Positions 43,431-51,109 of a stretch of DNA of 64,000 bases are shown piece by piece. The stretch's first letter is position 1, and every line of letters begins with the position of its first letter. The position numbers and the translations under genes were made by a program. The notes beneath the pieces are model-generated. The model saw nothing but the letters and a program-made list of their open reading frames with translations, was not told where the DNA came from and did not search any database. This DNA is from Pandoraea thiooxydans (lineage in GTDB: Bacteria; Pseudomonadota; Gammaproteobacteria; Burkholderiales; Burkholderiaceae), in the NCBI RefSeq assembly GCF_001931675.1, contig NZ_CP014839.1, forward strand, positions 1,550,001 through 1,614,000. Reading direction: 5' to 3'.

Positions 43431-45002
43431 TCAATGACTGTCGACTGCCGGCGTCTTGGGCGGAGTCACTTTGCGCAGGAATGGCACCAGCACGGTGGCG
43501 ATCGCAAAAGCCGCCATGATCGCGCTGAAGGCATCGGCATAGGCCATCGTCTCGGCTTCGCGATAGGCGATGTCGTGCAGCACCTTCAAGGCTGCCGCAT
43601 GGCCGGCCTGGCCTGAACCGAGGACGGCCCCTAGATGCTGGTCCAGGTTGGCCAGCAGTGTGTTCATGGCCTGATTGGCAGGGGTCAGGGTCGAGGCGAT
43701 GTCGAGAAAATGCAAATTGGTGCGATTGTTCAGGATCGCGCCGCAAATGGCGATGCCCACCGCGCCCCCAAGGTTGCGCATCATATTGAACAAGCCGCTG
43801 GCGTATTTGAGACGCGCAGGCGGCAAGCTGCCCAGTCCAAGCAACACGCTTGGAGCCACCGCGAATACTTGCGGGAAGCCGCGCAGGATTTGCGGAATCA
43901 ATAATTCTCTTGCTCCCCAACTGTGGCTGATCTGACTGAAACTCCACATCGACAGGCCGAAGCACGCCATGCCGAAAAACATCAGCCAACGCAGGTCGAC
44001 GCGGCGGCTCAATGCAACATAGACCGGCACGCCCGCGAGCGACGCAACGCCGAGCGAGAACAACGCAATGCCGGTTTGCCAGGCGCTCAGTCCGCGTACA
44101 TAGCCGAGGAATAGCGGCGTCAGATAAATCGTTGCGAAAATGCCGATGCCGGTGATGAACGACAAGATGCAGCCAAGCAGAAAATTGCGGTTGCCCAGCG
44201 CGCGCAAGTCGACCACCGGATTTTCCACCGTCAGGCTGCGAATCACGAACAGCACGCCGCCGGCCAGCGAAATTGCCGCGCAGTGCCGGATCGACGCATC
44301 GTCGAACCAGTTCCAGCGCGCGCCTTCCTCGAGCACATATTCGAGCGTCCCCAGGAAAACTGCCAGCAGCGCGATGCCAGGGTAGTCGGCTCCCTTGAGC
44401 AGCGACGGATCCGGCGTGTCGATATCGACCAGCGTCGCTACGCCGGCGGCCACCAGCACACCGGGCACCAGATTGACGTAGAACAGCCAGTGCCAATCCA
44501 GGGTGTCGGTGATCCAGCCGCCGATAATCGGACCGAGCGTGGGCGCGACCGAGGCGATGGTGCCGATCACGGCTGCCGCGAACACGCGGCGTTGGCCCTG
44601 AAAGTAGTGGAACGACGAGGTAAATACGGTTGGAATCATCGAGGCGCCCAGCAGACCCTGCAGCGCGCGGAACACGATCATGCTCTGGATGTTCCAGGCC
44701 AGGCCGCACAGCATGCTGGCGGCGGTGAAACCGAGCGCCGAGGCGGTAAACAGCCAGCGCGTGGACAGCACGCGCGTGAGCCAGCCCGAGAGCGGGATGA
44801 CAATGATCTCGGCGATCAGGTAGGCGGTCTGCACCCAGCCGATCTGGTCTTGTGCCGCCGATAGCCCACCGCCGATGTCCTGCAGTGACGACGCGACGAT
44901 CTGGATGTCAAGCAGCGCGATGAACATGCCGACGCACATGATCGCGAAGGGCAGGATCGGTGTATGCACGTCGGCGCTGGCGTGGCCTGCCGGGGTAGTC
45001 AT
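43431..45002 (-). CDS. emrB: DHA2-family MFS multidrug exporter (EmrB-like)
   Basis: This 523-residue inner-membrane protein has 14 predicted segments. The EmrB features are FIALLDIQIVASSLQDIGGG in segment 1, the LSGWLTRVLSTRWLF loop and GPIIGGWITD at the motif C position. It exports drugs by proton exchange together with EmrA and an outer-membrane factor. The start overlaps the EmrA stop (ATGA). The gene belongs to the TetR-controlled emrA-emrB-nodT operon. Confidence 0.93.
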   Translation of the reverse strand: MTTPAGHASADVHTPILPFAIMCVGMFIALLDIQIVASSLQDIGGGLSAAQDQIGWVQTAYLIAEIIVIPLSGWLTRVLSTRWLFTASALGFTAASMLCGLAWNIQSMIVFRALQGLLGASMIPTVFTSSFHYFQGQRRVFAAAVIGTIASVAPTLGPIIGGWITDTLDWHWLFYVNLVPGVLVAAGVATLVDIDTPDPSLLKGADYPGIALLAVFLGTLEYVLEEGARWNWFDDASIRHCAAISLAGGVLFVIRSLTVENPVVDLRALGNRNFLLGCILSFITGIGIFATIYLTPLFLGYVRGLSAWQTGIALFSLGVASLAGVPVYVALSRRVDLRWLMFFGMACFGLSMWSFSQISHSWGARELLIPQILRGFPQVFAVAPSVLLGLGSLPPARLKYASGLFNMMRNLGGAVGIAICGAILNNRTNLHFLDIASTLTPANQAMNTLLANLDQHLGAVLGSGQAGHAAALKVLHDIAYREAETMAYADAFSAIMAAFAIATVLVPFLRKVTPPKTPAVDSH

Positions 45003-46114
45003 TGGCCGCTCCCGGCCATCCGTGCGCCGCGCGTATCGACAGACACCGAGGTGGACAGCCCTGGGCGCAACGCGCCGAGCACGGCGGCCTTGCCATCGAG
45101 TGCGATGCGCACGGGGACGCGCTGCACGATCTTGGTGAAGTTGCCGGTCGCGTTTTGCGGCGGGATCACGCTAAAGACGGCCCCGGTGGCTGGCGACAGG
45201 CTCTGCACGTGGCCACGGAACGTGGTGCCCGGCAGCGCGTCGGCCACCACGTCGACCGGGTCGCCAGGTTTGATGTCGTGCAACTGATCTTCCTTGAAGT
45301 TGGCGTCCACCCATAGCCCTCGCGCAGGCACGATCGATAACAGCGGCGTGCCCGCGCTCACATAGGTGCCCGGATGTGCGGAGCGGTCTGCCACGTAGCC
45401 GTCCACCGGCGCGCGCAACTCGGTATAGCCGAGGTCGAGCCGGGCAGTCGCCAGACTCGCGCCGGCTTGCGCCAGTGCGGCCTGAGCTTCGGCGATCCGC
45501 GTGCCGGTGACCGCGAGTCGCTCGCCGGCCGCGCGTACGCCGGCCTCGGCCGCGGCGACCTCCGCATGGGCAGTCCGCGCTGCCGCATGGGCTCGTTCGG
45601 CGTCTTGCCGGGTGCCTGCCTGGGTCTGCGCCAAGTGCCGGTAGCGCTGGGCGTCGAGGTTGGCGAAATGCGCTTTGGCCTGTTCGGCGGCCAACTCGGC
45701 TTGCGCCTGGCGAATCAACGCCTGTTCGAGAGATTGTTGAGCGTGCAGGCGGCCGAGGGCGGCCGTGCGCCGCAACACACCCGCTTGCGCGGCTGTCAGT
45801 GCGGCTTGGTAGTCATGTGCGTCGAGCCGCACCAACGGTGTTCCGGCACGCACGAATTGATTGTCGCGCACGAGAATCTGCGCGACATAGCCGGCCACGT
45901 GCGGGCTGATCTGCGTGACGTTGCCGCCGACGTAGGCATCGTCGGTTAGCTCGACAAAGCGGCCCACGGTCCACCAGCGAATGACGAACACCACAGCGAC
46001 GACGATCAGGGTCGCGGCGAGTGCCAGCGCAATGCGGCGCTTGCGACCATAAGTGCGCCATTGCCCGCCGGCCGCGGCCGCCGGTAGCGCGTTGCTGGTT
46101 ATTTGCTGAGTCAC
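44999..46114 (-). CDS. emrA: EmrA/HlyD-type membrane fusion protein
   Basis: This 371-residue periplasmic adaptor has one N-terminal membrane anchor (about 29-48, ALALAATLIVVAVVFVIRWW). A biotinyl-lipoyl half (DDAYVGGNVTQISPHVAGYV) follows, then a long alpha-hairpin coiled coil (about 95-210) and the beta-barrel return (LGYTELRAPVDGYV). It links EmrB to the outer-membrane factor. The start is a GTG at 46114 with GGAG nine bases upstream. Palindromic TetR operators lie 27-70 bases before it. Confidence 0.92.
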   Translation of the reverse strand: MTQQITSNALPAAAAGGQWRTYGRKRRIALALAATLIVVAVVFVIRWWTVGRFVELTDDAYVGGNVTQISPHVAGYVAQILVRDNQFVRAGTPLVRLDAHDYQAALTAAQAGVLRRTAALGRLHAQQSLEQALIRQAQAELAAEQAKAHFANLDAQRYRHLAQTQAGTRQDAERAHAAARTAHAEVAAAEAGVRAAGERLAVTGTRIAEAQAALAQAGASLATARLDLGYTELRAPVDGYVADRSAHPGTYVSAGTPLLSIVPARGLWVDANFKEDQLHDIKPGDPVDVVADALPGTTFRGHVQSLSPATGAVFSVIPPQNATGNFTKIVQRVPVRIALDGKAAVLGALRPGLSTSVSVDTRGARMAGSGQ

Positions 46115-46140
46115 GGCATGGGCTCCATCGAGATCGAATT

Positions 46141-46184
46141 ATATGTTGTTTATCATATAAAACATAATATGATCGTTAACATAT
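46141..46184. promoter_or_regulatory. two TetR-operator-like palindromes before emrA
   Basis: ATATGTTGTTTATCATAT (46141-46158) and ATATGATCGTTAACATAT (46167-46184) share ATATG...CATAT ends, and one matches the other's reverse complement over most positions. They are 26 bases apart, in an AT-rich patch between the divergent emrA and tetR-type genes. Binding would block the efflux promoter. Confidence 0.65.
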
Positions 46185-46233
46185 TAAAGTCAACAGATTT
46201 TGGAGAAAGAGCTGGCGCTTTATTGGAATTTTA

Positions 46234-46251
46234 GTATGATGGTTATCATGT
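46234..46251. promoter_or_regulatory. third TetR-operator-like palindrome, before the regulator gene
   Basis: GTATGATGGTTATCATGT carries perfect ATGAT/ATCAT arms and the TATGATNGTTA core of the two sites near emrA. It ends 17 bases before the regulator's ATG, the expected position for autorepression. Confidence 0.6.
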
Positions 46252-46267
46252 CAAGTAAGGCGCAATC

Positions 46268-46876
46268 ATGCGATACGATGCGGAGCATAAACAAAACACT
46301 CGCCGCAAACTGCTGAAAGCGGCGGCCGATGCCATTCGCGCCGAAGGGCCTCACCGCGTTGCGGTGGCTGGCGTGATGGCCAAGGCGGGTCTCACGCACG
46401 GCGGGTTTTATGCGCACTTCGGCTCGAAAGACGAGCTGGTGGTCGCTGCTATTGGCCAAATGTTCGAGGAGAGCCGAGATCGTGTACTGCGTGAGACGCA
46501 CGACCGCCGGCCGCGTGACGGGCTGAATGCTTATATCGATTTCTATCTGTCGCGTATGCACCGCGATGCCAAAGAGGGTGGCTGTCCGTTGGCGGCGCTG
46601 GCTTGCGACTTGCCGCGCATGGATGTGGCTGCGCGCGAGCAATTCGCCGTCGGCATGCGGGAGTTGAGCGCGACGCTGGCCGATCGACTCAGGCAAGCTG
46701 GCGTGACTGACAGCAAGCTGCAAGGCGACTCAATGTTGGCCGAACTCGTCGGAGCGCTTTCGTTGGCTCGTGCCGAGCCGGACCCGAAGCGCTCCGACGC
46801 CTTGCTCGCGCATAGCCGGCGCGCGCTCAAACGTCGTTTCAATCTAAGCGCCAACGCCGCGGAGCACGGCGAATAA
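46268..46876 (+). CDS. TetR family repressor of the efflux operon
   Basis: This 202-residue TetR protein has its helix-turn-helix at about 12-58 (TRRKLLKAAADAIRAEGPHR, then GVMAKAGLTHGGFYAHFGSKDEL, the classic recognition-helix end). The C-terminal ligand domain has MHRDAKEGGCPLAALACDLP, as in AcrR/NemR-like regulators with a reactive-looking cysteine pair. It is divergent from emrA with three matching palindromes between, so it almost certainly represses the pump and itself. Confidence 0.92.
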   Translation: MRYDAEHKQNTRRKLLKAAADAIRAEGPHRVAVAGVMAKAGLTHGGFYAHFGSKDELVVAAIGQMFEESRDRVLRETHDRRPRDGLNAYIDFYLSRMHRDAKEGGCPLAALACDLPRMDVAAREQFAVGMRELSATLADRLRQAGVTDSKLQGDSMLAELVGALSLARAEPDPKRSDALLAHSRRALKRRFNLSANAAEHGE

Positions 46877-46893
46877 GCCTGGCTGAGCCAGGC
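46877..46893 (+). terminator. hairpin after the TetR gene
   Basis: GCCTGGC-TGA-GCCAGGC, a perfect seven-base stem with a three-base loop, directly follows the TetR stop codon. No U-tract follows, so termination strength is uncertain. Confidence 0.4.
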
Positions 46894-46953
46894 GCGTTCG
46901 CATGCGGCGCGAAGCGCATTGTCGAGGTATGGGCCGATTCACCGAGGAGTACG

Positions 46954-47793
46954 ATGATGAATGACGCTGCAACCATCAATGCCCACTATGGGGCGCAGGC
47001 GCTGCCGGATCGGGTCGCGCAAGCGCTGCGGCAGGCCGGATTCGGCGACGGCCGTCTGACATGGCGCGAACTCGCGCCGCTCGATCAGTTTCACGTGCGC
47101 GGTCTGGCCGCCACGCAGGAGCTGGCCGCCGCGCTTGCGCTACCGGCTGGGGCCGCGGTGCTCGATGTGGGGTGCGGGCTGGGAGGCGCCGCGCGGTTTC
47201 TCGCCGCCAATTTTGATGTGCATGTGACTGGCATCGATTTGTGCGAACCGTTCATCGAGATTGCCGAACAACTCTCGGTGCGCGCCGGGCTCGACGAACG
47301 GGTTGCATTCGAGCGGGCCGACGCGCTGGACCTGCCGTTCGACGATGCGCAATTCGACGCGGCCTGGACCCAGCATGTGGCGATGAATATCAGCGACCGC
47401 GCCGGCCTGTATGGCGAAATTCGCCGGGTTCTCAAGCCTGGCGGCGCCCTGGCGATCTATGACGTGGTGCAGGGCGACGACCAGAGCACGCCGCTGAGCT
47501 TCCCGGTGCCCTGGGCGCGCGAGCCGCAGAACAGTTTTCTGCTTGCGCCCGCGGCCATGCGCGCGGTGCTCGAAGCCAGCGGATTCGATATCGTTTCGTG
47601 GCGCGACACGGCCGACGCGGCGCTTGCCTGGCTGGCCGCGCAGGCAGCGCCGGCCAGCCAGGCAAGCGGGCCGCCGCCGCTGGGCATCCACCTCGTGATG
47701 GGGCCGGAGTTCGGCGCCATGGCGGCCAATCTGGCGAACAATCTCAAGACAGGACGGGTCGGGCTGGTGCAGGTGATCGCCCGGGCGCGATAA
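46954..47793 (+). CDS. SAM-dependent methyltransferase (class I, gamma-tocopherol/UbiE-like)
   Basis: This 279-residue methyltransferase has the SAM loop VLDVGCGLGGAARFLA near 69-84, the acidic end of strand 2 in VTGIDLCEPF and motif IV in FDAAWTQHVAMNISDR. A post-motif VLKPGGALAIYDVV follows. The layout resembles small-molecule methyltransferases (UbiE/sarcosine-dimethylglycine type). The ATG three bases downstream (46957) has slightly better spacing from GGAG. The substrate is unknown. Confidence 0.87.
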   Translation: MMNDAATINAHYGAQALPDRVAQALRQAGFGDGRLTWRELAPLDQFHVRGLAATQELAAALALPAGAAVLDVGCGLGGAARFLAANFDVHVTGIDLCEPFIEIAEQLSVRAGLDERVAFERADALDLPFDDAQFDAAWTQHVAMNISDRAGLYGEIRRVLKPGGALAIYDVVQGDDQSTPLSFPVPWAREPQNSFLLAPAAMRAVLEASGFDIVSWRDTADAALAWLAAQAAPASQASGPPPLGIHLVMGPEFGAMAANLANNLKTGRVGLVQVIARAR

Positions 47794-47810
47794 GCCCGGA
47801 AGCAACGCGC

Positions 47811-47984
47811 CTACATCACCGCAAACAGGGTCAGGTTCATCAGCAGCTTGAAGATCAGGCCAAGCGTGACGGCCGCGCCCACGCCAGTGCACCACAGCGC
47901 GACGAACCACAGCCAGCCTCGCGCGGTTTGCCGTGCGGGGGCGGCCGGCGGTGCTTTTTCAGTGGTAGTGGTGTTGGTCGTCAT
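47811..47984 (-). CDS. DUF2474-like small subunit of the bd-type oxidase
   Basis: This 57-residue protein begins MTTNTTTTEKAPPAAPARQT, then has a single membrane helix (GWLWFVALWCTGVGAAVTLG, about 23-42) and an amphipathic end. Such one-helix proteins (DUF2474, CydX-like) are encoded at the 3' end of cyanide-insensitive oxidase operons and likely stabilise the complex. The gene overlaps the end of cydB by 26 bases. Confidence 0.75.
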   Translation of the reverse strand: MTTNTTTTEKAPPAAPARQTARGWLWFVALWCTGVGAAVTLGLIFKLLMNLTLFAVM

Positions 47985-48963
47985 GACGCACCTTGCCGCG
48001 AAATACCCAGTAGCCCATGGTTGTGTACCCGATGATGATCGGCAAAATGACCGCCGCGCCGACCAGCGTAAACATCTGGCTCGAACGCGGCGCGGCGGCC
48101 TCCCAGAGCGTCAGGCTCGATGGGATCGCGAACGGCCACAGGCTCGCCAGCAACCCCGCATACCCGAGCAGCACGATACCCAGCGCGAGCGCGAACGGCG
48201 TGACGTGGTGCCGGCCGCGCAGCGCGCGATACATCGCGGCGGCGCACACGGCCACCAGCAGCGGCGCCGGCAACAGGCGGTAGAGCCAGGCGCTGTCGAA
48301 CCAGCGCTGGGCGATATGCGGGTCCTGCAGCGGCGTCCACACGCTGACGACCGCGATGAACCCGAGCAGCACGATCGTCAATGGCCAGGCGAGCCGATGC
48401 AGGCGCCGCTGCAGATCGCCCTCGGTCTTGGCCACCAGCCAGCAGCAACCCAGCAGCGCGTAGGTGGCGGCCAGCCCCAGGCCGGTGAATACCGCGAATG
48501 GCGTGAGCCATTCAAAGGCGCCACCGGCGAATCGGCCATCGGCCATCGGGATGCCTTGCAGGAAGGCGCCCAGTGCGACGCCCTGGAAAAAGGCCGCGCC
48601 CGCCGAGCCGCCGATGAACGCCAAGTCCCACATCGGCTTGGTGCGATTCGCCTTGGCGCGGATCTCGAACGACACGCCACGGAAGATCAGGCAGACGAGC
48701 ATAAAGACGAGCGGCAGATACAACGCCGAGAGCACGGTCGAATAGACCACTGGAAATACCGCGAACAATCCCGCGCCGCCAAGCACCAGCCAGGTTTCGT
48801 TGCCATCCCACACCGGTGCCACGGTATTCATCATCAGATCGCGTTCGCGCGCATCGGGAAACAGCGGAAACAGGATGCCGATGCCCAGATCGAACCCGTC
48901 GAGCACCACATACATGAACAAGCCGAGCGCGATAATGCCGGCCCATATGACAGTGACATTCAT
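47959..48963 (-). CDS. cydB: cytochrome bd-type ubiquinol oxidase subunit II
   Basis: This 334-residue subunit has about eight membrane segments. It starts VIWAGIIALGLFMYVVLDGFDLGIGI and carries the conserved WDGNETWLVLGGAGLFA segment near 51-67 and FRGVSFEIR near 95. The C-terminal tail DDQHHYH is histidine-rich. It forms the quinol oxidase with CydA. The stop lies inside the small-subunit gene that follows. Confidence 0.95.
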   Translation of the reverse strand: MNVTVIWAGIIALGLFMYVVLDGFDLGIGILFPLFPDARERDLMMNTVAPVWDGNETWLVLGGAGLFAVFPVVYSTVLSALYLPLVFMLVCLIFRGVSFEIRAKANRTKPMWDLAFIGGSAGAAFFQGVALGAFLQGIPMADGRFAGGAFEWLTPFAVFTGLGLAATYALLGCCWLVAKTEGDLQRRLHRLAWPLTIVLLGFIAVVSVWTPLQDPHIAQRWFDSAWLYRLLPAPLLVAVCAAAMYRALRGRHHVTPFALALGIVLLGYAGLLASLWPFAIPSSLTLWEAAAPRSSQMFTLVGAAVILPIIIGYTTMGYWVFRGKVRHDDQHHYH

Positions 48964-48987
48964 TTTTGCCTCGTTATTCGAAAAGTC

Positions 48988-50382
48988 TCAAGCGTCGGCC
49001 AGCTGGCCGGCCTGTGGTCGCGGGCTGGGCGAATTGCCCGAGGTATGCGGCTGTGCCTGGCCCGGCAACATTGGTCCGGAGCGAATCAGCTTGAGCAGGT
49101 AATAGACGCCGGTGCCAAACACCAGAAAGTAGACGATCACAAAGATCATGAGAGAGAGCCCGACTTGCTGCGTGCTCAGCGGCGAGACGGCCTGCGAGGT
49201 CCGCATCACGCCGTACACGACCCATGGCTGGCGGCCGGCTTCCGTGGTGACCCAGCCGGCCAGCAGCGAGATGAAACCGGTCGGCCCCATGGCGAGCACG
49301 AACTTGTGGAACAAGCGCGCTTCGTACAGCTTGTGCCGACGGCGCAGCACCCAGGCCAGCACCGACATCGCGATCATCAGCATGCCGAACCCGACCATGA
49401 TGCGAAAGCTCCAGAAAACGATCGTCGAGTCGGGGCGATCGGCGGCCGGGAAATCCTTCAGGCCCCGAATGGCACCGTCCCAACTATGCGTGAGCAACAG
49501 GCTGCCGAGATGCGGAATCGAGATGGCATAGCGAGTGGTTTCAGCCTTCATGTCGGGAATGCCGAACAGGTTGAGTGCGGTGCCATCGTGCTCGGTATTC
49601 CACAGGCCTTCGATCGCCGCGATCTTGGCGGGCTGATACTTGAGCGTGTTCAGGCCATGCTGGTCGCCCACCAGTGCCTGAATCGGCGTGAGAATCAGCA
49701 GCAGCCAGAGCGCCATCGAGAACATCTTGGTGACGGCCGGATCGCGGCGCCCCTTGAGCAGGTGCCAGGCGCCGGTGGCGGCGACCACCAGCCCCGCGAC
49801 GATGAAGGCAGCCAGCGCCATGTGTGCGAGCCGGTATGGAAACGACGGATTGAAAATGATCTTGAACCAGTCGAGCGGCACAACGTGGCCGTCGACCACT
49901 TTGAAGCCTTGCGGTGTTTGCATCCAGCTGTTCGAGGCCAGAATCCAGAAGGTGGAAATCAATGTGCCGAGCGCCACCGTCAGCGTCGCGCCAAAGTGGG
50001 CGCGGGCGCTGACACGGTGCCAGCCGAACAGCATGATGCCCAGAAAGCCGGCCTCGAGGAAAAACGCCGTCATGACCTCGTACATCAGCAGCGGGCCGGT
50101 AATCGGTCCGGCGAAGCTGGAAAATCCCGACCAGTTGGTGCCGAACTGATAGCTCATCACCACGCCGGAGACCACGCCCATCGCGAAAGCCACGGCAAAG
50201 ATCTTCGACCAGAACAGGCAAAGCGTCTTGTAATAGGCCTTGCCGGTCTTCAGCCAGCGCCATTCGAGCACAGCAATGAAACTGGCCAGGCCGATACTCA
50301 GGGCCGGAAATACGATATGAAACGAAACGGTAAAGGCGAACTGGATGCGCGCCAGGTCAAACGCGGATAGGGCGGGGGCCAT
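48988..50382 (-). CDS. cydA: cytochrome bd-type (CIO-like) ubiquinol oxidase subunit I
   Basis: This 464-residue subunit has the distal haem histidine H22 in FTVSFHIVFPALS, a second His in PYRLAHMALAAF and the GRQPWVVYGV motif in the C-terminal half. At 464 residues it is shorter than the long-Q-loop CydA of enterobacteria and fits the short-loop, cyanide-insensitive (CioA) type, as does the DUF2474-like gene after cydB. It reduces oxygen to water with quinol at low oxygen. The ATG at 50382 lacks a clear ribosome site. An FNR-like box lies 153 bases upstream. Confidence 0.94.
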   Translation of the reverse strand: MAPALSAFDLARIQFAFTVSFHIVFPALSIGLASFIAVLEWRWLKTGKAYYKTLCLFWSKIFAVAFAMGVVSGVVMSYQFGTNWSGFSSFAGPITGPLLMYEVMTAFFLEAGFLGIMLFGWHRVSARAHFGATLTVALGTLISTFWILASNSWMQTPQGFKVVDGHVVPLDWFKIIFNPSFPYRLAHMALAAFIVAGLVVAATGAWHLLKGRRDPAVTKMFSMALWLLLILTPIQALVGDQHGLNTLKYQPAKIAAIEGLWNTEHDGTALNLFGIPDMKAETTRYAISIPHLGSLLLTHSWDGAIRGLKDFPAADRPDSTIVFWSFRIMVGFGMLMIAMSVLAWVLRRRHKLYEARLFHKFVLAMGPTGFISLLAGWVTTEAGRQPWVVYGVMRTSQAVSPLSTQQVGLSLMIFVIVYFLVFGTGVYYLLKLIRSGPMLPGQAQPHTSGNSPSPRPQAGQLADA

Positions 50383-50528
50383 GGTTGTTCGACTGCGAAA
50401 AAACGTCGCGCGGCGACCGGTGTCGACGCGCTCTGCGCGAGGCAGACGAAACAAGCGTAGGACAATGCCGATCGTTTTGCTACGGCGCAGCGTGCGTCAA
50501 AAGGACGCGGCGATTATCGGGATAATCT

Positions 50529-50542
50529 TTGCTCAAGATCAA
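50529..50542 (-). promoter_or_regulatory. FNR-like box upstream of cydA
   Basis: TTGCTCAAGATCAA has one mismatch to TTGAT-N4-ATCAA. It is centred about 153 bases before the cydA start. No good -10 element sits at class I or class II distance on the minus strand, so it is weaker evidence than the boxes before cbpA and the USP genes. Confidence 0.45.
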
Positions 50543-50706
50543 TAAATTGTTGATATTTATTGAATTTATATGACGATTCCGATTGCCTTTGATGCCATCG
50601 AACGACAGGGAGTGCGGCAATACGCCGCGCTGCAACATCACTCCATGCCGAACCTGTGTCAGCCTTGCGAAGCGAAAACGGGCGACATATAACTGTCGTT
50701 AAAAAA

Positions 50707-50750
50707 TATTCTATAAAATCAATTTACATAAAAAAAGATTTTATAGAATA
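50707..50750 (+). promoter_or_regulatory. long inverted repeat, likely HipB operator
   Basis: TATTCTATAAAATC (50707-50720) and GATTTTATAGAATA (50737-50750) are perfect 14-base arms separated by 16 bases. A partial third copy, GATTTTATG, lies at 50810-50818 and contains the hipB start codon. The region is far more AT-rich than the rest of the window. HipB-type antitoxins repress their own operon through such paired sites. Confidence 0.7.
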
Positions 50751-50815
50751 ACTTCGATCTTGCTTAATGTGAAGCGTTGTTATATTATCGAATCAATTTT
50801 TCAAAAAATGATTTT

Positions 50816-51109
50816 ATGTCATTAATATCTCAGTGCCGTACGTTGCGGGAGTATCGCCGGATGAGTCTGGCCGAGGTCGGGCGCTTGCTTGGTATGGCAG
50901 TGCCGAATGTGTCGGCCATTTTGCTGGGCAAGAAGGATAGCCGTGCCTCGACGCTCGAGGCGCTGGCCTCATCCCTCAATGCCGAGTGGGTGCTGGTTCC
51001 CAACGAACACTTGGCCGAAGTCCGGCAGGTGCTGGCCGGCAAGGGCGGCGGGGCGGACCGCACGGCCCGTGGCGCGGTCGACATTTTCCTGGCGGGCGAG
51101 CATGAGTGA
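50816..51109 (+). CDS. hipB: HipB-like antitoxin (XRE-type helix-turn-helix)
   Basis: This 97-residue protein has an XRE helix-turn-helix at about 6-55 (RTLREYRRMSLAEVGRLLGM, then AVPNVSAILLGKKDSRASTL). It ends in a short tail. HipB proteins bind the HipA kinase and repress the operon. Its last eight bases overlap the hipA start, so the two are coupled. The ATG at 50816 lacks a ribosome site and lies within an operator half-site. A TTG-started extension is possible but less fold-like. Confidence 0.85.
   Translation: MSLISQCRTLREYRRMSLAEVGRLLGMAVPNVSAILLGKKDSRASTLEALASSLNAEWVLVPNEHLAEVRQVLAGKGGGADRTARGAVDIFLAGEHE

Noticed and set aside
47848-50370. 840-codon open frame on the plus strand
   Set aside because: Antisense to the bd oxidase genes, which have clear family motifs; the frame is low-complexity Arg/Gln/His-rich.
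50589-50602. TTGATGCCATCGAA considered as a second FNR box near cydA
   Set aside because: The second half has two mismatches to ATCAA, and the site is further from cydA than the better match at 50529.
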